A DNA stretch of 64,000 nt from Epsilonproteobacteria bacterium UBA4036 (GCA_002382325.1 DGAG01000005.1:50084-114083), one strand, 5' to 3'. Shown: positions 35,375 through 43,833, counted from the stretch's first letter. Numbers and translations are program-made. Notes: generated by a model from the sequence alone, not told the origin.

Positions 35375-35713
35375 ATGAAATGGAAAATAAACTATTACAG
35401 CCAAAATAATAAATCTCCTGTTAAAAAATGGCTTGATGAAATTGGCAATGAGCCAAGAGCTGAAATATTTAAAGTATTTGAAATGCTTTCTAAATACGGC
35501 ATTGATTTAGGTTTGCCTTTTGTAAGACCGATTGAAAATAAAATATATGAAGTAAGAGCAAAAGATAAATCAGGAATCTATAGAGTTTTATATTTTGCAT
35601 ATAAAGAAAAAACTTTTGTAATGCTTCATGGGTTTCAGAAAAAAACACAAGTAACCCCACGAAAAGAGATTGATATTGCAATAAAAAGAATGAAGGAGTT
35701 AAAAAATGGATGA
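35375..35713 (+). CDS. HigB/RelE-family toxin (phage Gp49-like)
   Basis: A 112-residue RelE-superfamily toxin of the phage-derived Gp49/HigB type (PF05973), expected to cleave mRNA on the ribosome. The order KSPVKKWLDEI, LPFVRPIENKIYEVRAKDKSGIYRVLYFAYKEKTFVMLHGFQKKTQ is typical, including the RVLY and LHGFQKK strands. It starts at ATG 35375, only 5 bases after a TATAAT, so its transcript may be leaderless. It overlaps the antitoxin gene by 8 bases. Toxin-first order is usual for higBA. Confidence 0.9.
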   Translation: MKWKINYYSQNNKSPVKKWLDEIGNEPRAEIFKVFEMLSKYGIDLGLPFVRPIENKIYEVRAKDKSGIYRVLYFAYKEKTFVMLHGFQKKTQVTPRKEIDIAIKRMKELKNG

Positions 35714-35978
35714 TTTTAGAAAACATTTAAAAGATTCTTTAAAAGATGAAGAGTTTAAAGCAGCTTATGAGGATAAGGAGTTAAGATACAAAGTGGTTGA
35801 TATTTTAGTAGGTATTAGAATTCAATATAAACTATCTCAAGCAGAACTTGCCAAAAAATTAGGAACAACTCAAGCTGTTATTAGTCGAGTAGAGAACGGC
35901 TCTGTAAATATTGGTATTGATTTTTTACAAAAAGTAGCCAATACTTTTAATAAAAAATTAGAGATTAGAGTCGCATAA
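35706..35978 (+). CDS. HigA-family antitoxin with XRE helix-turn-helix
   Basis: A 90-residue antitoxin. The C-terminal half is a Cro/C1-type HTH: IRIQYKLSQAELAKKLGTTQAVISRVENGSVNIG. The N-terminal about 30 residues are acidic and probably bind the toxin. ATG 35706 lies after AAGGAGTTAAAAA within the end of the toxin gene. It is expected to neutralise HigB and to repress the operon at the palindrome at 35351. Confidence 0.92.
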   Translation: MDDFRKHLKDSLKDEEFKAAYEDKELRYKVVDILVGIRIQYKLSQAELAKKLGTTQAVISRVENGSVNIGIDFLQKVANTFNKKLEIRVA

Positions 35979-36167
35979 TTGTTTCTCGAGTCTTACTTTT
36001 GGGCTTTTTAAATTGTTAATTGTACCTATTTACTTTTTTATTGTACTGACAATAGGAGTAAAAAAGTGGAGATTCAACCTCTAGGGTGTAGTTTTTTGTA
36101 GTTTAAAATACAGCATAATAAAATCAATAAGTATATGATTTGCTAAAAAAATATAGGAAAGTGTACT
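35979..36167. other. AT-rich spacer between antitoxin and cassette
   Basis: A stretch of 189 bases with no supported gene. It marks the change to markedly AT-richer DNA. I see no clear -35/-10 pair and no hairpin. Confidence 0.5.
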
Positions 36168-37334
36168 TTGAAAAAAATAAATTTAAAAAAATTTACAGCT
36201 AAAAAGTTAGTTGAATATATATGTAATGAAATATGTAAGAATTATAACTTTCCAACAAACTATGATGTTGAGAATTTCCAAGAATTGTTAAAAAATGAAC
36301 TAAAAAAAGAAAAAGAGATTTTATTTCTTGAAAATACTTTAAAAAAATTTGGTGAGATTTTAGTCAAACAAGACAATATTACATTTATGGATGAGTATAC
36401 ATATGGTGTGAAATCATTTCTAAGAAATTTACAAAATCTTAACAACGAAAATCATATTACAGACGAGCAATGTAGTAATTCAATTGATTTTATATATGAA
36501 AGTTTATTTTTGTATCTTGAAGATGAATATAATTTGCTATTTTCCTATAAAAATATAAAAAATGAAGATATATTATTTATGGTGTTAGAATTTTTATATA
36601 TGTCACCAATTTATAAACAATTAAATAATTTAAAAAGTAGTGATATTAGAAAAACATTTATGGGGCGACTTGAACTTGGTTTTTTTAATAAGTATCAAGA
36701 TTATAAGCTTAATAGAGAAAACTTTAAAAAATTATTCATTGATGCTTTAATTAATTTTAATTATCCACTACACTATATAATAAGTATGATGATAGTAAAT
36801 AAAGAAGTTGAATATCGAAATGATATGATTACTAAAATTTATTTTCATTTAGAACATTTATTAAGTTCTTTAAATAAAGAATATGAAATTGAATTAAATA
36901 TTAGAAAAAAACAACAATTACTTTCGGTAGTTTTAAAGCATTTCAATATTGAAGATAAATTGGAGCTAAAATTATTTACGGATGAAGTAATTAAAAGATG
37001 TTCACATTCAAGAGATGAAATAAAAGAGTTTTTAAAACATGATGGAATTAAATCAAAAGGAATGGTTGAGTTATTTTTAAGATTTATAAATATACGAAAT
37101 TCTTTACATGATAATGGCGTATCAAATAAAGATGAAATAGAATTTCAAATAGGTCAAATAAAATTTGGAAAAGTTGAAAAAGGAAAACATAATTTTTCAA
37201 ATGGAATAATGCAAATAGCTATTTTATTTCTTATTTCCTTTTATACCTTTGAACAAATAATATTAAAAAGTATAGAATCAAAAGATTATATTGGAGATAG
37301 TTGGGTGGAACTAAATCAAAAGCTAGAAAATTAA
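36168..37334 (+). CDS. Uncharacterised protein with C-terminal HEPN-like motif
   Basis: A 388-residue protein I cannot assign to a named family. It is largely helical and lysine-rich, without signal peptide. Near residue 310 it reads RFINIRNSLHDNG. An RN-x-hydrophobic-H followed by N-G at the end of a helix is the pattern of HEPN-like domains, many of them RNases or toxins in defence and toxin systems. Spacing here is Rx3H from the RN arginine, so catalysis is uncertain. The start is TTG 36168 behind AGGAAAGTGTAC. Codon use (ATA, AGA) and A+T content differ from neighbours: bases 36481-36540 hold 11 G/C. It lies 11 bases before the HNH-type gene and is probably cotranscribed with it. Confidence 0.6.
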   Translation: MKKINLKKFTAKKLVEYICNEICKNYNFPTNYDVENFQELLKNELKKEKEILFLENTLKKFGEILVKQDNITFMDEYTYGVKSFLRNLQNLNNENHITDEQCSNSIDFIYESLFLYLEDEYNLLFSYKNIKNEDILFMVLEFLYMSPIYKQLNNLKSSDIRKTFMGRLELGFFNKYQDYKLNRENFKKLFIDALINFNYPLHYIISMMIVNKEVEYRNDMITKIYFHLEHLLSSLNKEYEIELNIRKKQQLLSVVLKHFNIEDKLELKLFTDEVIKRCSHSRDEIKEFLKHDGIKSKGMVELFLRFINIRNSLHDNGVSNKDEIEFQIGQIKFGKVEKGKHNFSNGIMQIAILFLISFYTFEQIILKSIESKDYIGDSWVELNQKLEN

Positions 37335-37345
37335 GAGGAAATATA

Positions 37346-38107
37346 ATGGATTCCAGACAAAAATATTTTATTAATAATGAACTAAATAATTATTATGGAG
37401 ATATACGAATATTAGAATTTCTTAAATATGATAAAAAAGGAGATTTTAAATGTGTATATTGTGGAGAAAAAGCGGATAGCAGAGAACATATACCATCTAA
37501 AGTATTTTTAAATGAACCTTTTACAACTAATTTAGCGATTCTTCCTTCTTGTAAAAAATGTAATAATTCATATTCAGAAAACGAACAATATTTGGCTTGT
37601 TTAATTGACTATGTTCAATATAAAATGGATAATTTGAAAGCTGTCAAAAGAAGTAAAATACAAAGAACATTTGATTCTAGAGCAAATATTGAAAGTGAAT
37701 TTGAAAATTCTACAAAATATACTCTAACTGGTAATGTTGAGTATATAGAGTATAATGATTATAAAATTAAAAATATTTTATTAAAATTAAGCATAGGACA
37801 TGCTATTTATACTTTAAGTTTAATACACTTAGATGAACCAAATATAATTAATTATAAATTTCTCCCAGAATTAACACAAGAAGAATTAGACAATTTTAAT
37901 TCTGAACCTGTTTTTGATATTTTGCCTGAAATAGGCTCAAGAGGAGCTACTTATATTTCTATTTTAGAGAATGTTATACCTATCTCAACATGGAATATAA
38001 TTCAAGATGGTCAATATAGATTTTTAGCATTTCAAGAAAAAAGTACTATAACAGTCAGAATAGTGATTGGTGAATATTTTTATTCAGAATTAATATGGGA
38101 AAACTGA
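37346..38107 (+). CDS. HNH endonuclease-like protein
   Basis: A 253-residue protein. Residues about 30-75 form an HNH/treble-clef module: CVYCGE, then SREHIPSK, then PSCKKCNNSYSENEQYL. The two CxxC pairs would bind structural zinc, and the EH and N residues would form the beta-beta-alpha metal active site. This EHxPSK type occurs in many stand-alone hypothetical proteins of unknown role. The C-terminal about 150 residues are unrecognised. ATG 37346 follows AAGAGGAA. An in-frame earlier start lies inside the previous gene and has no ribosome site. Base composition matches the preceding gene, suggesting they arrived together. Confidence 0.72.
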   Translation: MDSRQKYFINNELNNYYGDIRILEFLKYDKKGDFKCVYCGEKADSREHIPSKVFLNEPFTTNLAILPSCKKCNNSYSENEQYLACLIDYVQYKMDNLKAVKRSKIQRTFDSRANIESEFENSTKYTLTGNVEYIEYNDYKIKNILLKLSIGHAIYTLSLIHLDEPNIINYKFLPELTQEELDNFNSEPVFDILPEIGSRGATYISILENVIPISTWNIIQDGQYRFLAFQEKSTITVRIVIGEYFYSELIWEN

Positions 38108-38138
38108 GTTAAAAAAGATTTGACTGAAAAAAATACCT

Positions 38139-38681
38139 CTCTTAAAAACCACAAGGGTGTCCTCCTTTTACTTTTTAATGGTAAAAAGTAACAAAAAGCC
38201 ACCAACTAAGCTTCAAAGCCCTTGGGGTTCCCTCTCTTATTATTTTTCTTTTCTGAGTCGCAAAACTCATAAATAAATGTGCATTTAGCACATTTATTTA
38301 CTCAAACAGTTTCAACTCTTTTTCGAAAATAAAAATAAACGTTCGGCTTTTCAGATGTTGGAAAGAATGGGATAAGGACATTGTCATATTTTATTTTCTA
38401 AGATTATAACCTTTCCTTAACTCAATTTACTCAAGATAGTTTAAATACTAGGGATTTCCACATCTGCAGGTGCCGAGTGTTTATTTTCTTTTTTTGAAAC
38501 TAGCTTTTTAACTGTTTGAAGCGTTAAGAAATGACCTAAACGGTCATTTTAGTGAGTTTTAAAAAGCCAAAAAATTAAAATAATAAGCGAGGGGAGCTTT
38601 GCCACCGAAGCCGTGGTTGTTTTTGCTTACTTTTCGTCAATACAAAAGTAAGAAAGCGGAAACCCTTGTGGTTTTCAAGAG
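38139..38681. repeat. 543-bp imperfect palindromic element with nested hairpins
   Basis: The outer ends CTCTTAAAAACCACAAGGGT (38139-38158) and the complement of 38662-38681 match at 19 of 20. Inner arms 38333-38364 and 38455-38486 are also complementary with few mismatches (AAATAAAC-TCGGC and CAGATGT-GGAAA blocks). All pairs share a centre near 38410. Each outer arm has its own hairpin (38168-38191, 10-bp stem; 38626-38652, 9-bp stem). Two further perfect hairpins are at 38270-38300 (13 bp, loop ATTTA) and 38529-38549 (8 bp). I see no convincing gene in it. It fills most of the 38108-38742 gap. Confidence 0.8.
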
Positions 38682-38742
38682 AATATAGTATTATCAATTC
38701 ATTTTTGATTCAAATACAGCTTCTTTTCGTTAGAATTCACTT

Positions 38743-38850
38743 ATGAATATATTAATCAATGAAATAATCAGTTTTTCAGTTATCGCTTTTGTTGTTGTGT
38801 TATTGGCTTTTTTTAGTTATAAAATGAGAAAAAAAGCAAATGAAAAGTAA
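38743..38850 (+). CDS. Possible small membrane protein, 35 residues
   Basis: ATG 38743 to TAA 38850 encodes a short peptide with one strongly hydrophobic segment (SVIAFVVVLLAFF) followed by a lysine-rich tail (KMRKKANEK), a typical single-span, positive-inside small membrane protein. There is no clear ribosome binding site. It ends in a terminator hairpin shared with aroC, which supports a real transcript. Confidence 0.4.
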   Translation: MNILINEIISFSVIAFVVVLLAFFSYKMRKKANEK

Positions 38851-38868
38851 AAGCGGTTAAACGCTTTT
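38849..38868. terminator. Bidirectional terminator at the end of aroC
   Basis: AAAAGCG, loop GTTAAA and CGCTTTT give a 7-bp stem flanked by A and T runs. It lies between the small membrane ORF and the convergent aroC operon. Confidence 0.65.
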
Positions 38869-39940
38869 ACTCATACACCTTTTTAATATTCTTAATTTGA
38901 CTGCTCATATTAAGCAATAACATATCAGCTAACACCAACGCCATCATAGATTCTGCAACAACACTTCCTCGAATAGCGACACAAGGATCATGTCTTCCTT
39001 TGAGTTCACACTCTACTTCATTATTATGTGTATCAATTGTGTGTTGTTTGATAAAAATTGAAGGAGTTGGCTTGAAATAGATTTTAACGTTGATGTCATC
39101 ACCATTTGAAATACCACCTAAAATACCACCACTGTGATTGCTTAAGAATCCGTCGGCACTGATTTGGTCGTTGTTTTGGCTTCCTTTTAAGGCAGAAGAT
39201 TCAAACCCTTCACCGATTTCAACTGCTTTGACGGCATTGATTCCCATCATAGCATTGGCAATTTGGGCATCGAGTTTATGATAGAGTGGTTCACCTAAAC
39301 CAATGGGAACGTTTTTGACATTAACTATTGCCACGCCACCCACACTGTCATGCGTTTTTTTGGCTTTTAAAATCGCCTCTTTTTGAGCTTCTTCAACGTT
39401 CTTATCTAAAGCGTATATTTCAGAACTTTTTACATGATTAAAATTATATTGTTCTGCTTCGATGCCATCAATGGCACAAATTCCACTTTGTACTTTTATG
39501 CCCACTTCTTGTAATAAAAGTTTGGCAATTGCACCAGCAGCCACTCTTGCTGCTGTTTCTCTGGCACTGCTTCTTCCTCCGCCTCGATAATCTCTTATGC
39601 CATACTTGTTAAAGTAAGTAAAATCAGCATGTCCTGGACGAAACAAATCTTTGATATTGGAATAGTCCCCACTTTTTTGGTTTTCATTAAAAATAATCAT
39701 AGCCAAAGAAGTTCCTGTAGTAACGCCTTCAAAAACACCACTTAAAATCTCAACTTTATCGCCTTCATTTCGTGCAGTGGCAAACTCATTTTGTCCTGGT
39801 TTTCGTCGATTCATTTCATTTTGAATAAAAGTTTCATCGACAGATAAACCAGCAGGAACACCATCAATGATACATCCTAATGCTTTTCCGTGGCTTTCTC
39901 CAAAGGTGGTAAATCGAAATTGGTGACCAAATGTATTCAT
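38867..39940 (-). CDS. aroC: Chorismate synthase
   Basis: A 357-residue FMN-dependent enzyme converting 5-enolpyruvylshikimate-3-phosphate to chorismate, the last shared step to aromatic amino acids and folate. The N-terminal FTTFGESHGKALGCIIDGVPAG is the first family signature. GGGRSSARETAARVAAGA and RGSVVAESMMALVLADMLL are the others. Full length. Its ATG overlaps the rnc stop by 4 bases, and it is the last gene of an operon running rightward to leftward from the LapB-like gene. Confidence 0.97.
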   Translation of the reverse strand: MNTFGHQFRFTTFGESHGKALGCIIDGVPAGLSVDETFIQNEMNRRKPGQNEFATARNEGDKVEILSGVFEGVTTGTSLAMIIFNENQKSGDYSNIKDLFRPGHADFTYFNKYGIRDYRGGGRSSARETAARVAAGAIAKLLLQEVGIKVQSGICAIDGIEAEQYNFNHVKSSEIYALDKNVEEAQKEAILKAKKTHDSVGGVAIVNVKNVPIGLGEPLYHKLDAQIANAMMGINAVKAVEIGEGFESSALKGSQNNDQISADGFLSNHSGGILGGISNGDDINVKIYFKPTPSIFIKQHTIDTHNNEVECELKGRHDPCVAIRGSVVAESMMALVLADMLLLNMSSQIKNIKKVYE

Positions 39941-40617
39941 AGTTGTGTTTCCTTTAACTTCTCGAGTGCAATTTTAGCAACAGCTTGTTGAGCGAGTTTT
40001 TTACTTTTTCCTTTGGCAGTGCCATAATTTTTCTCATCAATCCAAATGGAAACTTCAAACTCTTTTTGATGATCTGGACCAAATGATTTTTCCAATTTAT
40101 ACTCTGGTATTGAGCCAAACATCGATTGTGTTATCTCTTGTAAAGCGGTTTTATAATCGCTAAATAAAACATCTAAATTGATTTTATCGTATGAGTTTTC
40201 AAGCAGTTGTAGCATAATGGGTTTTAGGTTATTTAATCCCGATTCCAAATAAATGGCTCCCATAATGGCTTCAAATGCATCGGACAGTATGGAGGCTTTT
40301 TTTCTTCCATTGTTTCTCTCTTCAGCAACTGAAATATAAATAAAATCACCCAAATTAATATCTTTGGCCAATTTAGTAAATCCTGTTTCATTAACTAATG
40401 ATGCACGAATCTTAGAGAGTTCCCCTTCATTTGATTTGGGAAATTTATGGTATAAATACTCTCCCACAATTAAATTTAACACCGCATCACCTAAAAACTC
40501 CAAACGTTCATTGTTGTAGGGTTTTTTATAACTTTTATGGGTAAGTGCTTCGACTATCAGATTTTTGTCTTTAAACTGATAACCCAAACACTTTTCTAAT
40601 TTTGAATAATCACTCAT
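39937..40617 (-). CDS. rnc: Ribonuclease III
   Basis: A 226-residue double-strand-specific RNase that processes rRNA precursors. The catalytic helix ERLEFLGDAVLNL lies near residue 38, and the second acidic motif is in LSDAFEAIMGAIYLE. The C-terminal dsRNA-binding domain (about 155-226) ends GKSKKLAQQAVAKIALEKL. ATG 40617 follows AAGGAAAAAC. A longer frame reaches into rnhA but is not needed. It is coupled to aroC by overlap. Confidence 0.96.
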   Translation of the reverse strand: MSDYSKLEKCLGYQFKDKNLIVEALTHKSYKKPYNNERLEFLGDAVLNLIVGEYLYHKFPKSNEGELSKIRASLVNETGFTKLAKDINLGDFIYISVAEERNNGRKKASILSDAFEAIMGAIYLESGLNNLKPIMLQLLENSYDKINLDVLFSDYKTALQEITQSMFGSIPEYKLEKSFGPDHQKEFEVSIWIDEKNYGTAKGKSKKLAQQAVAKIALEKLKETQL

Positions 40618-40625
40618 GTTTTTCC

Positions 40626-41060
40626 TTATTTTAATTTTTCTGCCTCTGCTCGTGCAAGTAAATCGCATCGTTCATTTTCTTCATGCCCGTCATGCCCTTT
40701 TACCCAACTTGCAGTTACGGTATGTTGTTTTGAAACGTCCAAATACTCTTGCCACAACTCAACATTTTTTACAGGTTTTTTAGCCGCAGTTTTAAACCCA
40801 TTTCTTTGCCAATTTTCTAGCCATTCATTGATGGCTTGTACCACATATTTTGAGTCGCTTATAATATGAACCTTACAGGGTTCTTTTAACTGTTTTAATC
40901 CTTCAATAACTCCTTTTAGTTCCATTTGATTGTTGGTTGTAAGCAGTTCTCCCCCACTTAACTCTTTGGTGTGTTCATTGTATTTTAGTATGGTTCCCCA
41001 ACCGCCAGGTCCTGGGTTTCCCAAACTTGAACCGTCACTGTAAAGATTGATTTGTTTCAA
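40626..41060 (-). CDS. rnhA: Ribonuclease HI
   Basis: A 144-residue RNase HI cleaving RNA in RNA-DNA hybrids. The four catalytic acids are recognisable: D in YSDGSSLGNPGPGG, E in QMELKGVIEGL, D in SDSKYVVQAI, and D in ERCDLLAR. VKGHDGHEENERCD includes the flexible-loop histidine. Its start lies inside the end of the LapB-like gene (26-base overlap), and rnc follows 8 bases after its stop. With rnhB at 22.5 kb, both RNase H types are present. Confidence 0.97.
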   Translation of the reverse strand: MKQINLYSDGSSLGNPGPGGWGTILKYNEHTKELSGGELLTTNNQMELKGVIEGLKQLKEPCKVHIISDSKYVVQAINEWLENWQRNGFKTAAKKPVKNVELWQEYLDVSKQHTVTASWVKGHDGHEENERCDLLARAEAEKLK

Positions 41061-42084
41061 TTTTTTTCCTTGTAAGTTCAGGTTCTATTTTAAACGTCAA
41101 AATTTTATGGCAATGTGGACATCGCGACTCATAAATGGGGTGAACGGTTTTACATTTTTTACAAATAAATCTGAAATTTAAATCGGTTTTAAAATGGCTG
41201 TTGGCGTGTTTGGAAATAATTATCATATCCAGTTCAAAAATTGAACTGTTTGAGGCTTCATTAATATACCCTTTGGCAGTGTATAACTCTTTGAGTAAAC
41301 CGTTTTTTGAAACGGCATCAAAATTGATGTCGTCAAAATTTAAGTACCACAAAAAATCTAAGGATTTTTTCAAATCAAACAAAGCAAGATTTTCCCAAAA
41401 GAGTGTTTTATGAAATTGAAGTAAATATTTGACCACAATGCGTTCAATATCGGGATTGATTTTAAAATGTTCTAACAACAAATGAGATTTTTTTTCAAAG
41501 GAAATCAGTGGATCATTTAAAAGCTTAAGGGTTTGGATATAAAGCTCTTCTTGATTAATATCTATTTCCAACTCATTAAGAGACTCAATCACTTCTTGCG
41601 CTTTATCAAACTCTTTGAGTTTCTCATAAATAAGAAGTAAATACTCCAACGCATTGTTGTTTCGGGGTGAAAATTTTAATATTTTTAGAAAAATCTCTTT
41701 ACTTCGTTGTAAAAATCCTCCTTTGAAGTAGGTTTTTCCCAACAATTCAAGTAATTCCTCTTTTTTGACACGCTCAGTAACATGCTCTAACAGAGCCAAA
41801 TAAACCCCAATGGCTTTATTGTATTCTCCCTTATGTAAAAACGTAGAGGCTAAAAGAATAATCGAATCAAAGGGTAAATTGTATGTGGCGTATAAATGGA
41901 CATAATCTTCTTCTTTTAAGTTGCCCAATTCAAAGCGTTGAAGCAATTTTCGATATTCTGCTCGTGATTTTTTCTCTTTATACAGACCAAAAGAGTAGGT
42001 TAAAAAGGAGATAACAAAAATAAGAGTAAAGAATACCATGACACCAAAAAGAGGGTCTCTATACTCTACAACCAGTCCATCCAC
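41035..42084 (-). CDS. TPR protein with membrane anchor and C-terminal zinc ribbon, LapB/YciM-like
   Basis: A 349-residue protein with a single N-terminal membrane span (about 12-34), then about 250 residues of helical TPR-type repeats, then a rubredoxin-like zinc ribbon with two CxxC pairs (ICKKCKTVHP, RCPHCHKIL). This three-part layout matches E. coli LapB/YciM, which controls LpxC turnover and lipopolysaccharide assembly. Sequence identity cannot be judged here, so function is inferred from architecture. It heads the rnhA-rnc-aroC operon. It is unrelated to the Lap adhesion system despite the shared name. Confidence 0.78.
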   Translation of the reverse strand: MDGLVVEYRDPLFGVMVFFTLIFVISFLTYSFGLYKEKKSRAEYRKLLQRFELGNLKEEDYVHLYATYNLPFDSIILLASTFLHKGEYNKAIGVYLALLEHVTERVKKEELLELLGKTYFKGGFLQRSKEIFLKILKFSPRNNNALEYLLLIYEKLKEFDKAQEVIESLNELEIDINQEELYIQTLKLLNDPLISFEKKSHLLLEHFKINPDIERIVVKYLLQFHKTLFWENLALFDLKKSLDFLWYLNFDDINFDAVSKNGLLKELYTAKGYINEASNSSIFELDMIIISKHANSHFKTDLNFRFICKKCKTVHPIYESRCPHCHKILTFKIEPELTRKKIETNQSLQ

Positions 42085-42182
42085 TTTTATCCCTTATTGT
42101 CTAATTTTTCAATATGTTATCATAAAAGTTCATAGAAAATAATAAATTTAGCAAATTGTACATTTATAAAGAGTTTAAACAG

Positions 42183-42188
42183 TATAAT
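42183..42188 (+). promoter_or_regulatory. -10 box immediately before dnaG
   Basis: TATAAT ends 7 bases before ATG 42196. The alternative ATG 42187 overlaps this box. Transcription from it would give a leaderless dnaG mRNA starting at ATG 42196. Confidence 0.5.
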
Positions 42189-42195
42189 GCAATTT

Positions 42196-43833
42196 ATGAT
42201 TAGCAAAGACTCCATAGAAAACTTAAAAAACCATTTAGATGTTGTAGATGTGATTTCTCAATTTATTGAGATTAAAAAATCGGGAGCCAATTTTAAGGCA
42301 TGTTGTCCTTTTCATGGCGAAAAAACACCCTCTTTTGTTATTAGTCCAACCAAACAAATTTACCACTGCTTTGGGTGTGGAGTAGGGGGTGATGCCATTA
42401 AATTTGTTATGGAGTATGAGAAACTTGCGTATCCAGAGGCTCTTGAAAAACTTGCCTCCATGTATAATATTTCACTCACTTATGAAAATAATACGCAACA
42501 AAAACTTGATACTAAAGTTTTGCAAGAGATTAATCAATATTATCAAAAACTGTTTATTTCAAATGCAACGGCAAAAGAGTACATCAAAAGTCGTGGTATT
42601 TCTGAGTTTTCCATTGAAAAATTTGAAATAGGATATGCCCCAAATTCATTGCAAACCATTAATTACATTAAGGATAATTTTCTAAATTTAGGCGATGCTA
42701 AAGAGTTAGGCGTCATTGACAGTGGAGAAAATGGTTTGTATGCACGATTTATTGAGCGTATTACCTTTCCAATTTATGCCTTAAATGGCTCCATTGTTGG
42801 ATTTGGTGGACGAACTATTACCGGGCATAATGCTAAATACGTCAACTCTCCTCAAACCAAACTGTTTAATAAATCTCGGCTTTTATACGGATATCATTTG
42901 GCCAAAGAGCATATTTATAAACGCAAAGAGATTATTATCACCGAAGGCTATTTGGATGTTATCATGTTACATCAAGCAGGATTTGAACACTCTGTTGCAA
43001 CACTGGGAACCGCATTGACACAAGAACATTTACCTTTATTACGCCGTGGTGAACCCAAAGTGATTGTAGCTTATGATGGGGACAATGCAGGATTAAATGC
43101 TGCGTATAAAGCCGCTTTGATGTTAAGTGGTGGAAATTTTGAAGGGGGAGTGGTTATTTTTGCGCAAGGGGTTGACCCTGCTGATATGGTTAAAGAGAAA
43201 AAAATTCAAGAACTCAGTGCAATTTTTGAACATCCTAAGCCTTTTATTCCCTTTGTAATTGACTATTTAATTGCAAAGTATGATTTACATGACCCTCAAA
43301 GTAAACAAAAAGCTTTAGAAGAGACCAATGAATTTTTAAAAACACTTAATCCCATTTTTCAAGATGAATATAAACGTTATTTGGCTTCACGCTTGAATGT
43401 TAATGAAAAATTTATTAAAGTACAACATCAAAAAGTCCATAATCGAAATGATGTTCAATTGATGAAAATTGATATAGCCGAATTATGTATTATTAAATCC
43501 ATTGCAGACAAGCCCCATCGTTTAGAGATGGTGTTGGATTTAATCGATGCTTCCATGTTTGAATATCACCGAAACGAGTTTGAAATGCTTTTGCATGATA
43601 AAAATAACCCTAAATTAATAGGGATTTTACTGAATGAACAACTTGAAACGTATGACGATGAACGCTTAAGCAATGAATTACGCGTTTTGTTAATCAAGTT
43701 TTATGAAAAAAAATTGCATGCTATTCGATATGAGGAGAGATTAGACCATAATGAAAAAAAACATATCATTGTAAAAATTCGTGATAATATTATGCAATTA
43801 AAAAAGGGTAAATTGATTGCCTATAATTTATAA
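42196..43833 (+). CDS. dnaG: DNA primase
   Basis: A 545-residue primase that makes RNA primers for replication. The N-terminal CHC2 zinc finger is CCPFHGEKTPSF with HCFGCG. The catalytic core includes GGRTITGHNAKYVNSPQT, and the TOPRIM motifs are ITEGYLDVIMLH and VAYDGDNAG. The C-terminal helicase-binding part is present. ATG 42196 is preferred over ATG 42187, since DnaG proteins usually begin MIxxxSIExL and the earlier ATG is part of the likely -10 box. Confidence 0.96.
   Translation: MISKDSIENLKNHLDVVDVISQFIEIKKSGANFKACCPFHGEKTPSFVISPTKQIYHCFGCGVGGDAIKFVMEYEKLAYPEALEKLASMYNISLTYENNTQQKLDTKVLQEINQYYQKLFISNATAKEYIKSRGISEFSIEKFEIGYAPNSLQTINYIKDNFLNLGDAKELGVIDSGENGLYARFIERITFPIYALNGSIVGFGGRTITGHNAKYVNSPQTKLFNKSRLLYGYHLAKEHIYKRKEIIITEGYLDVIMLHQAGFEHSVATLGTALTQEHLPLLRRGEPKVIVAYDGDNAGLNAAYKAALMLSGGNFEGGVVIFAQGVDPADMVKEKKIQELSAIFEHPKPFIPFVIDYLIAKYDLHDPQSKQKALEETNEFLKTLNPIFQDEYKRYLASRLNVNEKFIKVQHQKVHNRNDVQLMKIDIAELCIIKSIADKPHRLEMVLDLIDASMFEYHRNEFEMLLHDKNNPKLIGILLNEQLETYDDERLSNELRVLLIKFYEKKLHAIRYEERLDHNEKKHIIVKIRDNIMQLKKGKLIAYNL

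Noticed and set aside
38108..38742. Insertion sequence with a transposase
   Set aside because: No open frame of transposase size or DDE pattern occurs between the inverted arms. If mobile, the element would have to be non-autonomous.
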